5,196 nt of DNA. Origin: Pseudomonadota bacterium. GTDB lineage: Bacteria; Pseudomonadota; Gammaproteobacteria; Pseudomonadales; UBA5518. Shown here piece by piece: positions 1 through 5,196 of the stretch. The notes below the pieces were generated by a model. It had not been told where the DNA came from, ran no database searches, and was given only the letters and a program-made list of their open reading frames with translations. Numbering within the stretch: position 1 is the first letter of the stretch; the number at the start of each line of letters is the position of its first letter. The position numbers and the translations under genes are program-made. The stretch covers positions 1 to 5,196 of the forward strand of contig JAKJFB010000206.1 in the NCBI GenBank assembly GCA_022705125.1, in the 5' to 3' direction.

Positions 1-110
1 CCAGGCCGCTCACTCGCAATGCAATGGCGTTTGCGACACCCTCTTCAGCCCGACAGGGCGCACAGTCGGCATGAATACCGCCCTACACGGGCATGCAGAA
101 CCCGCCGTGC
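1..110. other. Non-coding tail downstream of the enoyl-CoA hydratase-family gene
   Basis: This stretch follows the stop codon of the last gene of the catabolic operon on the minus strand. I see no gene that I can support in it. Two weak inverted repeats are present: AGGGCG at 55-60 with CGCCCT at 79-84 across an 18-base loop, and CACGG at 86-90 with CCGTG at 105-109. Neither is followed by a run of T on the minus strand, so neither is a convincing intrinsic terminator. The operon may continue beyond the window edge. Confidence 0.5.
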
Positions 111-923
111 TCACAGCTTGTTCCAGCGCGGCGCGCGTCCCTCCTGGAAGGCCTGCATCGACTCTTCCATGCAACCGGTGAAGCAGCCGAGCACCTGGGT
201 ACGGTTCTCCAGTTCCATGGCGTGGCGCAGGCTGGGCGCGTCGAGGTTGGCGCGCAGGCCCTTCTTGGTCATCCACACGCCGTACTCGCTGTTGGCCGCG
301 ATCGCACGCGCCACTTCCCGCGCGCTTTCGAGCAGCATTTCCGGCGCCACGACGCGCGACACCAGGTTCATGCGCGCGGCCTCGGCCGCGCCGAACACGC
401 GCCCGGTCAGCATCAGCTCCGCCGCCAGCGAGGCACCGACCAGGCGCGGCAGGAAATAGCTGGTGCCCACGTCGCACGACGAGAGCCCGGTCTTGATGAA
501 CACGGCGCCGAAGCGCGCCTTCTCGCTGGCGATGCGAATGTCGCTCGCCAGCGCGATCGCGAAGCCGCCGCCCACCGCCGCGCCGTTGATCGCGGCGATC
601 ACCGGCTTGTCGCACTCGTGGATGGCGAGCATCAGATCGGCGAGATACTCCTGGTACTTGTAGACGTAGCCCAGATGGCTCATGCCCTCGGTGCCGGGAA
701 TCGCGCCCGGAGCGGAGTCCGCCTTGAGGTCCGCGCCGGCGCAGAAACCCTTGCCCTCCCCGGTGATGATCGCGACACGCACCTCGCGGTTGCGGTTCAG
801 CCCGCGCAGGATATCGGTCAGCTCCCCGATCAGTTCCTCGCTCAGCGCGTTGAGCCGCTCCGGCCGGTTCAGGCGCAGCTCGAGGATGCCGTCTTCGAGC
901 GGGATCTGCACGATCGTGGACAT
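111..923 (-). CDS. Enoyl-CoA hydratase/isomerase family protein (crotonase fold)
   Basis: This 270-residue protein has the usual length for a single-domain crotonase. The fold is clear. The first oxyanion-hole segment is GKGFCAGADLKA at residues 57-68, the second is the NGAAVGGGFAIA region at 113-124 followed by SDIRIAS, and LPRLVG at 158-163 is a typical following motif. The two glutamates used by classical hydratases are missing: by motif alignment the rat E144 position is Ala122 and the E164 position is Phe142. An aspartate, Asp151, lies in a CDVGT motif that resembles the DVGT loop of dienoyl-CoA isomerases but is shifted by about one residue. The family is therefore secure, but hydration of a simple enoyl-CoA is not; isomerase, retro-aldol or another CoA-thioester reaction is possible. 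It is the last gene of the operon, 33 bases after the small dehydrogenase. The ATG at 923 is preceded by GGAGAGG at good spacing, which supports this start. It is presumably a soluble cytoplasmic multimer acting on the product of the dehydrogenase pair. Confidence 0.93.
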   Translation of the reverse strand: MSTIVQIPLEDGILELRLNRPERLNALSEELIGELTDILRGLNRNREVRVAIITGEGKGFCAGADLKADSAPGAIPGTEGMSHLGYVYKYQEYLADLMLAIHECDKPVIAAINGAAVGGGFAIALASDIRIASEKARFGAVFIKTGLSSCDVGTSYFLPRLVGASLAAELMLTGRVFGAAEAARMNLVSRVVAPEMLLESAREVARAIAANSEYGVWMTKKGLRANLDAPSLRHAMELENRTQVLGCFTGCMEESMQAFQEGRAPRWNKL

Positions 924-956
924 GAGGCCTCTCCGTGGTTGCAGTGACGATCGGGT

Positions 957-2027
957 TCAGAGCGCGGCCGCGGCCGGCGCGCCCGCGATCGCGGCGCCGA
1001 TGGCGGCATAGTTCTCGCTGACGCCACCGTGCACCAGCTCGTTGTGACGGGACCAGACCGCGTAGCGCCACAGCGGGTAGTCGCGGTCATGGCCCATGCC
1101 GCCGTGCACGTGCTGGCAGCTCGCCGAGACACGGTGTCCGGCCTCGGCGCACCAGCTCTGCGCCGCCAGCACCTCCAGCGTGGCGAGCGGCTGGCGATCG
1201 AGCATCGCGGCGGCCGACTGGGCGAGCAGGCGCAGGTTCATCAGGTCGATGTACGTGTCCGCCATGCGGTGGCTCACCGCCTGGAAGCTGCCGATCTTCG
1301 CGCCGAACTGCTCGCGCTCGGAGACGTAGCGCGTGCTCATCGCGATCATCTCCCCGAGCACGCCGGTCTGCACCGCGCAGGTCGCGGCAATGATCCGCTC
1401 GCGCAGCCATTCCACCAGCTCCCCGTCGCCGAGCGCGGTGGCGGCCACGGCATCGAAGTGCACGCGCGCGCGCGGCTCGAGAGCCGTGGTCAGCTGCGCC
1501 TCGAAGCGCACGCCCGGCTGCGCCGTATCGAGCAGGAACAGCTGCCACGCGCCGTCGCGGCGCGCCGGCAGCAGCAGGCACTGGCTGCCTTCGGCAAAGG
1601 GTACCGCGCCCAGCTCGCCCCACAGCCGCCCGCCCTCGGCGCGCAGCTTGTTGCCCGCGTCGGTGCGGGCGCTGGCGGCAAGCCAGCCGTGCCCCGCCAG
1701 CAGGCAATCGAGAGCCGCGTCGGCGCCGGCGTGGTGCAGCGCCATCAGGCCGACGCCGTGGCCGGCGAGCGGCACCGCGGCCACGGTCCTGCCCACCTGC
1801 TCCAGCACCAGGCAGGTTTCAAAGAAGCCCAGTCCCGCGCCGCCGCGCGCCTCCGGAATCGCGACGGCCGCGAGCCCCGCGTCCACCAGTTCCGCCCACA
1901 GCTGGCGGTCGAGGCGCTGGCCGCCCGCCTCCAGCGCCTTCAGCCGTTCGGGCGTCGAGGCACCACGCAGGATCTGTTCCGCCAGGGAGGCGCTGTCCTG
2001 CTGGATCTCGTTCAGCGAAAAATCCAT
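957..2027 (-). CDS. Acyl-CoA dehydrogenase, small subunit-like
   Basis: This 356-residue acyl-CoA dehydrogenase family flavoprotein subunit is somewhat shorter than a typical homotetrameric enzyme. It begins MDFSLNEIQQ, a normal family N-terminus. The C-terminal helical domain is well conserved: REQFG at 238-242, then GSFQAVSHRMAD at 246-257, and HGGMGHDRDYPLWRY at 308-322, regions that in this family contact FAD and the neighbouring subunit. The middle beta domain is degenerate, with no TEPxxGTD-type FAD/substrate signature where the large subunit has one, and there is no YEGT-type glutamate near the C-terminus. An Arg-Glu-Arg at 219-221 lies roughly where the large subunit has its proposed catalytic base, but I cannot tell whether it is equivalent. 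The start is 13 bases after the stop of the large dehydrogenase, with GGGGGAAA in the gap, so the two are probably co-expressed. I infer that it is the non-catalytic or FAD-anchoring partner in a heteromeric enzyme of the PimC/PimD or steroid FadE-pair type. An independent dehydrogenase is less likely. The substrate is unknown. Confidence 0.93.
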   Translation of the reverse strand: MDFSLNEIQQDSASLAEQILRGASTPERLKALEAGGQRLDRQLWAELVDAGLAAVAIPEARGGAGLGFFETCLVLEQVGRTVAAVPLAGHGVGLMALHHAGADAALDCLLAGHGWLAASARTDAGNKLRAEGGRLWGELGAVPFAEGSQCLLLPARRDGAWQLFLLDTAQPGVRFEAQLTTALEPRARVHFDAVAATALGDGELVEWLRERIIAATCAVQTGVLGEMIAMSTRYVSEREQFGAKIGSFQAVSHRMADTYIDLMNLRLLAQSAAAMLDRQPLATLEVLAAQSWCAEAGHRVSASCQHVHGGMGHDRDYPLWRYAVWSRHNELVHGGVSENYAAIGAAIAGAPAAAAL

Positions 2028-2040
2028 GGCTTTCCCCCGC

Positions 2041-3231
2041 TCAGCGTTTGGCGCGCTGCAGACCGAGCCCGAACTGGGCGATCAGGTCGCGCTGGATTTC
2101 ATTGGCGCCGCCCCCGAAGCCGTAGACCGGCACGGCGCGGTAGATCTGCTCCGGCAGGCCCTCGAGCAGAGCGCCGGCCGAGCCGCGTCGCAGCACCGCA
2201 TCCGGTCCGAGCACTTCCATCATCAGGCGGTAGCACTGCAGGAAGCACTCATAGCCGTAGACCTTGACCGCCGATGCCTCGGCCGGGTGCGGATTGCCCT
2301 GCGCGATGGCCCATGCCTGCTTGCGGCAGGCGAGGTGCAGCACGCGCATCCCGGCGTAGATGCGTCCCAACGCACCCTGCACCCACGGCAGCTCGATCAG
2401 GCGGCGTCCCGACTCGTCGCGGTGCTCCTGCACGTACTCGAGCACCTGCGTGTACAGCAGGCTCGCGGTTCCCGGGTTCATCAGCGTCAGGCGCTCGCGG
2501 TTCAGCTGGCTGGTGATGACCTGCCAGCCGCCGTTCTCCGCGCCGATCAGGTGGCTCGCCGGCACGCGCACATTGTCGTAGTAGGTGGTGTTGGTCTCGC
2601 CGTCCGCCACCGTGTGGATCGGGGTGCGCGAGAAGCCGGGGCTGTCGGTGGGCACCAGCAGCATCGAGATGCCCTTGTGGCGCGGGTGTGTCGCGGGATC
2701 GCCGGTGCGAACCGCCAGGAACACGTAGTCCGCGAGATGCGCCAGCGAGGTGAATACCTTCTGGCCGGAGATCACGTAATGGTCGCCCTCGCGCACCGCG
2801 CGGGTCCTGAGCGCCGCGAGATCCGTGCCCGCCTGCGGCTCGGTATAGCCGATCGCCATCACCAGCTCGCCGCCGAGAATGCCGGGCAGCACCTTGCGCT
2901 TCACCTCGTCACTGGCGAACTCCGCGATCGCCGGCCCCACCGACTCGGGGGTCAGGTACGGAAAGGGAAAGCCCGAGCGCGTCACCTCCTCGATGAAGAT
3001 GTACTGTTCGATCGGCCCGAAACCGCGGCCGCCCCACTGTGTTGGCCACCCGAGCCCGATCCAGCCGTCACGGCCCATCTGTCGTAGCGCGGCGCGCCAC
3101 AGCGGCCCGCCCCCCTCGGTGCCGTAGGGCAACGCCAGTTCGGACCTGAGCTGTGGCGTCATCAGTGCCGACATGTAATCGGCGAGTTCGCGCCGCAGCG
3201 CGTCCTGGGCGGGCGTGAAGGAGGTATCCAT
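2041..3231 (-). CDS. Acyl-CoA dehydrogenase, large (probably catalytic) subunit
   Basis: This 396-residue acyl-CoA dehydrogenase would oxidise an acyl-CoA to the alpha,beta-enoyl-CoA using FAD and passing electrons to ETF in the cytoplasm. Recognisable elements are the IGYTEPQAGTDLAALRTRA segment (about 127-145, FAD/substrate loop), ISGQKVFTS (154-162), the WQVITSQLNRERLTL helix (236-250) and GGGANEIQRDLIAQFGLGL (373-391). The usual C-terminal glutamate of medium-chain enzymes (YEGT) is replaced by glycine. Glu246 in LNRERL matches the alternative base position of isovaleryl-CoA dehydrogenase and of actinobacterial steroid FadE large subunits, so I propose it as the catalytic base. The reading frame stays open upstream to 3480, but I chose the ATG at 3231 because it gives the family N-terminus (MDTSFTPAQDALRREL), whereas the extension would run through the operator array and the preceding terminator. 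The Shine-Dalgarno is modest (AAGGAA, 13 bases upstream). It is the first gene of the operon and probably pairs with the small subunit. Similarity to pimeloyl-CoA dehydrogenase large subunits is possible; the substrate is not established. Confidence 0.94.
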   Translation of the reverse strand: MDTSFTPAQDALRRELADYMSALMTPQLRSELALPYGTEGGGPLWRAALRQMGRDGWIGLGWPTQWGGRGFGPIEQYIFIEEVTRSGFPFPYLTPESVGPAIAEFASDEVKRKVLPGILGGELVMAIGYTEPQAGTDLAALRTRAVREGDHYVISGQKVFTSLAHLADYVFLAVRTGDPATHPRHKGISMLLVPTDSPGFSRTPIHTVADGETNTTYYDNVRVPASHLIGAENGGWQVITSQLNRERLTLMNPGTASLLYTQVLEYVQEHRDESGRRLIELPWVQGALGRIYAGMRVLHLACRKQAWAIAQGNPHPAEASAVKVYGYECFLQCYRLMMEVLGPDAVLRRGSAGALLEGLPEQIYRAVPVYGFGGGANEIQRDLIAQFGLGLQRAKR

Positions 3232-3244
3232 CGGGCTGCCTGTA

Positions 3245-3250
3245 TTCCTT
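3245..3250 (-). promoter_or_regulatory. Candidate ribosome binding site for the large acyl-CoA dehydrogenase
   Basis: The minus strand reads AAGGAA, 13 bases before the ATG at 3231. The spacing is long and the match is only partial, so initiation may be moderate. No in-frame GTG or TTG lies nearby that would make a better start. Confidence 0.4.
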
Positions 3251-3258
3251 GCGGGGTT

Positions 3259-3275
3259 ATCCGGACAGCTGTCCG
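3259..3275. promoter_or_regulatory. Degenerate third operator copy with a 14-bp palindrome
   Basis: ATCCGGAC at 3259-3266 is an exact half-site, precisely 30 bp from the equivalent half of the middle copy. Its left partner at 3249-3256 matches at only 4 of 8 positions. The half-site also takes part in a separate perfect palindrome, CGGACAGCTGTCCG at 3262-3275, formed with the linker. It lies between the middle operator and the Shine-Dalgarno. It could be a weak auxiliary site or a decayed duplicate. Confidence 0.45.
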
Positions 3276-3278
3276 CAG

Positions 3279-3296
3279 GTCCGGATTTATCGGGAC
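3279..3296. promoter_or_regulatory. Putative operator, middle copy (one mismatch)
   Basis: GTCCGGAT-TT-ATCGGGAC is an 18-bp inverted repeat with one arm mismatch (C to G at 3292) relative to the perfect upstream copy, starting exactly 30 bp from it. On the minus strand it lies downstream of the predicted transcription start, so a bound protein would block elongation or cooperate with the first site. Confidence 0.6.
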
Positions 3297-3308
3297 ACCG
3301 ATTCGTAG

Positions 3309-3326
3309 GTCCGGATTCATCCGGAC
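3309..3326. promoter_or_regulatory. Putative operator, perfect 18-bp palindrome
   Basis: GTCCGGAT-TC-ATCCGGAC has two perfectly complementary 8-base arms around a 2-base centre. A two-base loop is too small for a good RNA hairpin, so DNA binding by a symmetric dimer (for example TetR-like) is more likely than RNA structure. It begins just downstream of the candidate -10 box at 3332-3337 and covers the expected start of transcription, a classic repressor position. The identity of the regulator is unknown. Confidence 0.65.
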
Positions 3327-3331
3327 ACTGG

Positions 3332-3360
3332 ATGTTAAGAGCACCGCAGCGATGCGTCGA
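3332..3360 (-). promoter_or_regulatory. Candidate sigma70 promoter of the acyl-CoA dehydrogenase operon
   Basis: On the minus strand, TCGACG (3360-3355) and TAACAT (3337-3332) are separated by exactly 17 bases. Each matches the -35 and -10 consensus at 4 of 6 positions. Transcription would start near 3325, inside the perfect palindrome, leaving a leader of roughly 95 bases. The boxes are individually weak; the argument rests on spacing and on position between the upstream terminator and the operators. Confidence 0.4.
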
Positions 3361-3439
3361 TGACGCCAGGCGGCACCCGCAACTGACAATTTCGCACAGC
3401 AACGGGCGGAATCGTGTCATGCGCCGCGCCAGAAACGCG

Positions 3440-3466
3440 AAAGGCGGAACCGTTGCCGGCTCCGCC
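3440..3466 (-). terminator. Intrinsic terminator after the TtpC-like gene
   Basis: The minus strand reads GGCGGAGCCG, loop GCAA, CGGTTCCGCC, then TTT. This is a 10-bp stem with one G-U pair closed by a GNRA tetraloop, followed by a short U tract, beginning 24 bases after the TtpC-like stop codon. On the plus strand the G-U pair becomes an A-C mismatch, so the hairpin favours minus-strand transcription. The U tract is short, so termination may be incomplete. Confidence 0.75.
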
Positions 3467-3490
3467 TCCCGATTCCGCACCGGCCTGGTA

Positions 3491-4876
3491 TCAGGCCTTG
3501 CGTGATTCGCTGCCGGCGAGCTGGTCAGCCAGCAACGCCTGGCTCTGCTCGTCGAGGATCTGCGTGATCCCGTTGGACAACGCCGTCAAACCCTGGTTCA
3601 TGAACAGCAGCGGAATCGCGATGCCCAGACCCAGCACCGTCGCGATCATCGCCTGGCCGATGCCGTGCGCCATCAGCTTCGGATCGCTGGACCCGGAGGA
3701 GGTGATCGCGTGGAACGTGATGATCATCCCGATAACGGTACCGACCAGGCCCAGCAGAGGACCGGCCGCAACCAGCAGGCGCAAGAACGACTGGAAGCGC
3801 TGCAGCTTCGGCACCTCGCGCAGGACCGCTTCCGATAACCGCAGCTCCACGACCTCCGCGCTCGAGGGCTCCTTGCCGTCACCGCGGAATGCCAGCAACA
3901 CGCGCCCGAGCGGGTTGCTCTTGCTCGGATTCGACAAGTTGCGCAATTGCGCCGCCACCTTAGCCCGCGTGACGAACAGATAGATGTACTGCGCGATCGC
4001 GTTCAGTGCGCCGATCAGGCCCACGAGCACGATGACGTAACCGACCACTTCGCCATGCTGGATGCGTTCGATCATGTTCGGGCGCTCCGCGACCATGCCC
4101 AGAAGCGGCCCGCGCGAGGGATCGACCAGGGCCTTGACATGCCCTTCGGCCGCTTCCTGCAGGTCTTCCGCGATGCCGGCACGACGCGGGCCGAGCTGGC
4201 GCGGCATCACCGACAGCATGTTCTGCGTCGAGTCGTAGGCGAGGTAATTGCCGTCAGATACTGCCGTGAACGGACCCACCCGCACCACTTCCGCGGGCGC
4301 AACCGTGCCATCGGGCTGTTTCACGTTCGCCGTGAAACGCCTGACCTTGCCGTTCTCGGTCATTTCGCGCTGCAGTTCGAACCACATCCGCTCGAGTTCC
4401 GCGAACGACGGCAGCTCCTTCGCCGCCGCTATGCGGCGCATCAATTCCTCGCGGCTCTCTTCGCCTTCGGCCGCCGGGAACTGCACCGTCAGCAGCGACT
4501 GGTTCAGCACCGTCGCGGAGTCGCCTGCGACCTGGCGCGTCACCCCGAACAGCTCGCCCAGGTTGCCCTGGTACTGGTGCAACAACTCGCGCATCTCCTC
4601 GATGCGCTCGGAACGCTGATCGAATTCAGCGCTCAGCGAATTGCTGCGGGCTTCCGCACGATTGCGTCGTGCGACCGCGTCTGCGGCCATCTGCTCCTGC
4701 TTCGCCATTTCGGCGCGCTGCTCCGCCTCGCGCTGGGACCAGATCTTGGCCTCGCGCTCGCGCATCTGCTGCGCCTGGCGCTGCAAATCGCCCATCGAGA
4801 CCGCCGCGGTCGCTTCCACCGCGGGAACCAGCAAGCACAGTGCCGCTAAGCCCAGCACCCATCCGCGCAGATTCAT
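3491..4876 (-). CDS. MotA/TolQ/ExbB proton channel family protein, TtpC-like
   Basis: This 461-residue inner-membrane protein is much longer than ExbB or TolQ because of a large periplasmic N-terminal part. A signal peptide spans about residues 1-25 (MNLRGWVLGLAALCLL, with an ATAA cleavage region). A charged coiled coil covers about 28-105, followed by a conserved GELFGVTRQVAGDSA segment (107-121) typical of TtpC-type proteins. Membrane helices lie at about 277-302, 363-388 and 405-426. The last two carry the channel signature (GPLLGLVGTVIGM at 372-384, with Thr380, and Thr413 in AMIATVLGLG), probably matching the conserved threonines of ExbB. In Vibrio, TtpC works with ExbB2, ExbD2 and TonB2 in energised iron uptake. 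The ATG at 4876 shares one base with the upstream TGA and has an excellent Shine-Dalgarno, and it yields the signal peptide; an in-frame ATG at 4996 would run through the upstream gene and is rejected. Unusually, a terminator follows directly rather than exbB/exbD/tonB. The family is certain, the exact partner system is inferred. Confidence 0.93.
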   Translation of the reverse strand: MNLRGWVLGLAALCLLVPAVEATAAVSMGDLQRQAQQMREREAKIWSQREAEQRAEMAKQEQMAADAVARRNRAEARSNSLSAEFDQRSERIEEMRELLHQYQGNLGELFGVTRQVAGDSATVLNQSLLTVQFPAAEGEESREELMRRIAAAKELPSFAELERMWFELQREMTENGKVRRFTANVKQPDGTVAPAEVVRVGPFTAVSDGNYLAYDSTQNMLSVMPRQLGPRRAGIAEDLQEAAEGHVKALVDPSRGPLLGMVAERPNMIERIQHGEVVGYVIVLVGLIGALNAIAQYIYLFVTRAKVAAQLRNLSNPSKSNPLGRVLLAFRGDGKEPSSAEVVELRLSEAVLREVPKLQRFQSFLRLLVAAGPLLGLVGTVIGMIITFHAITSSGSSDPKLMAHGIGQAMIATVLGLGIAIPLLFMNQGLTALSNGITQILDEQSQALLADQLAGSESRKA

Positions 4877-5196
4877 CACGACCGCACCTCCTGCGGTGCC
4901 GGCACCGGCACTTCGATGAGATCCGGAGCAACTTCCTTGCGCGAAATGCGCAGGGCCTCGATTACCGAACTGCCGAAATCGTTGTCGATCACCCATTGTT
5001 TCTGGCCGGCATCCCAGTAGCCCGTCTCGGCCCCATCGACCGTGCGGTACAGCAGCGAAAGCCTGCCGACCCGGACGAATTCCGCCTCACGCCCGTCGGG
5101 CAGGGTTCCCTTGTAGTCCGACAACGTGCGCCCGTACTCCATCTCGATCTGGTAAGCCTCCATGAGTCGGCGGAAGCGCTCGGCCGGCGAAGTCCC
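4876..5196 (-). CDS. DUF3450 family protein, C-terminal part (partial)
   Basis: The 3' end of a gene enters from the right edge; 106 codons plus the stop (TGA at 4878-4876) are visible and the frame is still open at 5196, so the true start is outside the window. The ATG at 5163 is internal, because conserved sequence (AERFRRLMEAYQIEMEYGRT) runs across it. The segment matches the C-terminus of DUF3450 proteins: an AYQIE-EYGRT stretch, GREAEFVRVGRLSLLYRT, then GYWDAGQKQWV and a terminal helix ending in a proline-rich tail. Known family members are exported periplasmic proteins with an N-terminal signal and long coiled coil, found next to ttpC in TonB2-type clusters; their biochemical role is not established. 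The stop overlaps the TtpC-like start by one base, so the two are cotranscribed and probably act together in the envelope. The operon promoter is not in the window. Confidence 0.9.
   Translation of the reverse strand, partial: GTSPAERFRRLMEAYQIEMEYGRTLSDYKGTLPDGREAEFVRVGRLSLLYRTVDGAETGYWDAGQKQWVIDNDFGSSVIEALRISRKEVAPDLIEVPVPAPQEVRS
4885..4892 (-). promoter_or_regulatory. Strong ribosome binding site that fixes the TtpC-like start
   Basis: The minus strand carries AGGAGGTG, an almost ideal Shine-Dalgarno, with AGGAGG ending ten bases before the ATG at 4876. It lies inside the last codons of the DUF3450 gene. Combined with the TGATG overlap it indicates translational coupling, and it decides between this ATG and the in-frame ATG further upstream. 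Confidence 0.85.

Larger units (their letters stand above)
3249..3326. repeat. Array of palindromic elements with a 30-bp period in the catabolic operon leader
   Basis: About 2.6 tandem copies of a 30-bp unit occur here, each made of an 18-bp inverted repeat plus a 12-bp linker. The repeats start at 3309 (perfect), 3279 (one arm mismatch) and 3249 (right half-site perfect, left half decayed). The linkers at 3267-3278 and 3297-3308 agree at 7 of 12 positions, so the array probably arose by tandem duplication. The half-sites are GTCCGGAT and ATCCGGAC separated by two bases. The symmetry, the near-integral helical phasing (30 bp, just under three turns) and the position between promoter and start codon suggest a cooperative operator for a dimeric regulator. 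I do not recognise the motif as that of a named regulator. Confidence 0.8.

Noticed and set aside
55..109. Possible terminator after the enoyl-CoA hydratase-family gene
   Set aside because: The stems are only 5-6 bp with loops of 14-18 bases, and no U tract follows on the minus strand.
1458..1486. Alternating purine-pyrimidine run (1458-1474) followed by the inverted repeat CGGCTC-GA-GAGCCG (1473-1486)
   Set aside because: It lies within the small dehydrogenase coding region and is explained by GC-rich codons for an Ala/Arg/Glu stretch. There is no T run and no context for a regulatory role.
93..3087. Long open frames on the plus strand at 93-947, 1029-2267 and 1333-3087
   Set aside because: They are antisense to well-conserved genes, rich in Arg, Ala and His in low-complexity fashion, show no family motif, and are expected where GC-rich codon bias removes stops from the opposite strand.
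3262..3275. CGGACAGCTGTCCG palindrome as an independent binding site
   Set aside because: It arises from the intact half-site of the third array copy joined to linker sequence and is not repeated elsewhere, so it is treated as part of the array.
3232..3480. N-terminal extension of the large acyl-CoA dehydrogenase starting at an ATG at 3480 or 3420
   Set aside because: It would start near or upstream of the TtpC terminator hairpin, run through the operator array and add 63 or more residues unlike any acyl-CoA dehydrogenase. The ATG at 3231 gives the normal family N-terminus.
4877..4996. Upstream in-frame ATG at 4996 for the TtpC-like protein
   Set aside because: It overlaps the DUF3450 gene by 40 codons and hides the signal peptide. 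The ATG at 4876 has a near-perfect Shine-Dalgarno and a one-base stop/start overlap.

Overview
The window is GC-rich, tightly packed bacterial chromosome with every supported gene on the minus strand, so transcription runs from high to low coordinates. The paired DUF3450 and TtpC-like (MotA/TolQ/ExbB family) genes point to a gammaproteobacterium, probably an environmental degrader of lipids, steroids or other hydrophobic carbon. That placement rests on gene-family distribution only. No rRNA, tRNA, insertion sequence, integrase or CRISPR array is visible.

Layout along the minus strand. (1) 5196-4876: the 3' end of a DUF3450 gene, whose start lies outside the window. (2) 4876-3491: a TtpC-like inner-membrane protein of the MotA/TolQ/ExbB family, overlapping the DUF3450 stop by one base and with a strong Shine-Dalgarno. 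(3) 3466-3440: a GC-rich hairpin with a GCAA tetraloop and short U tract that closes this unit. (4) About 3360-3232: a control region with a candidate sigma70 promoter and an array of palindromic sites with a 30-bp period and half-sites GTCCGGAT/ATCCGGAC. (5) 3231-2041, 2027-957 and 923-111: a compact three-gene operon encoding a large acyl-CoA dehydrogenase, a small acyl-CoA dehydrogenase-like protein and an enoyl-CoA hydratase/isomerase-family protein. (6) 1-110: a short non-coding tail.

The two units look functionally unrelated. The first is envelope energetics: TtpC-type proteins join ExbB/ExbD/TonB complexes that power outer-membrane uptake. The second is CoA-thioester catabolism: the paired dehydrogenases probably form one heteromeric enzyme that introduces an alpha,beta double bond, and the crotonase-fold protein would act on the product. 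The substrate cannot be read from the sequence. Heteromeric dehydrogenases of this kind are known for dicarboxylyl-CoA and for steroid side-chain or ring CoA esters.

The most notable signal is the phased palindrome array, whose best copy sits over the predicted transcription start of the catabolic operon. It looks like the operator of a dimeric repressor, perhaps one that responds to an acyl-CoA, but no regulator gene is in the window. Also worth a second look are the crotonase homologue that lacks both canonical catalytic glutamates, and the DUF3450-TtpC pair that ends at a terminator without exbB, exbD or tonB following.
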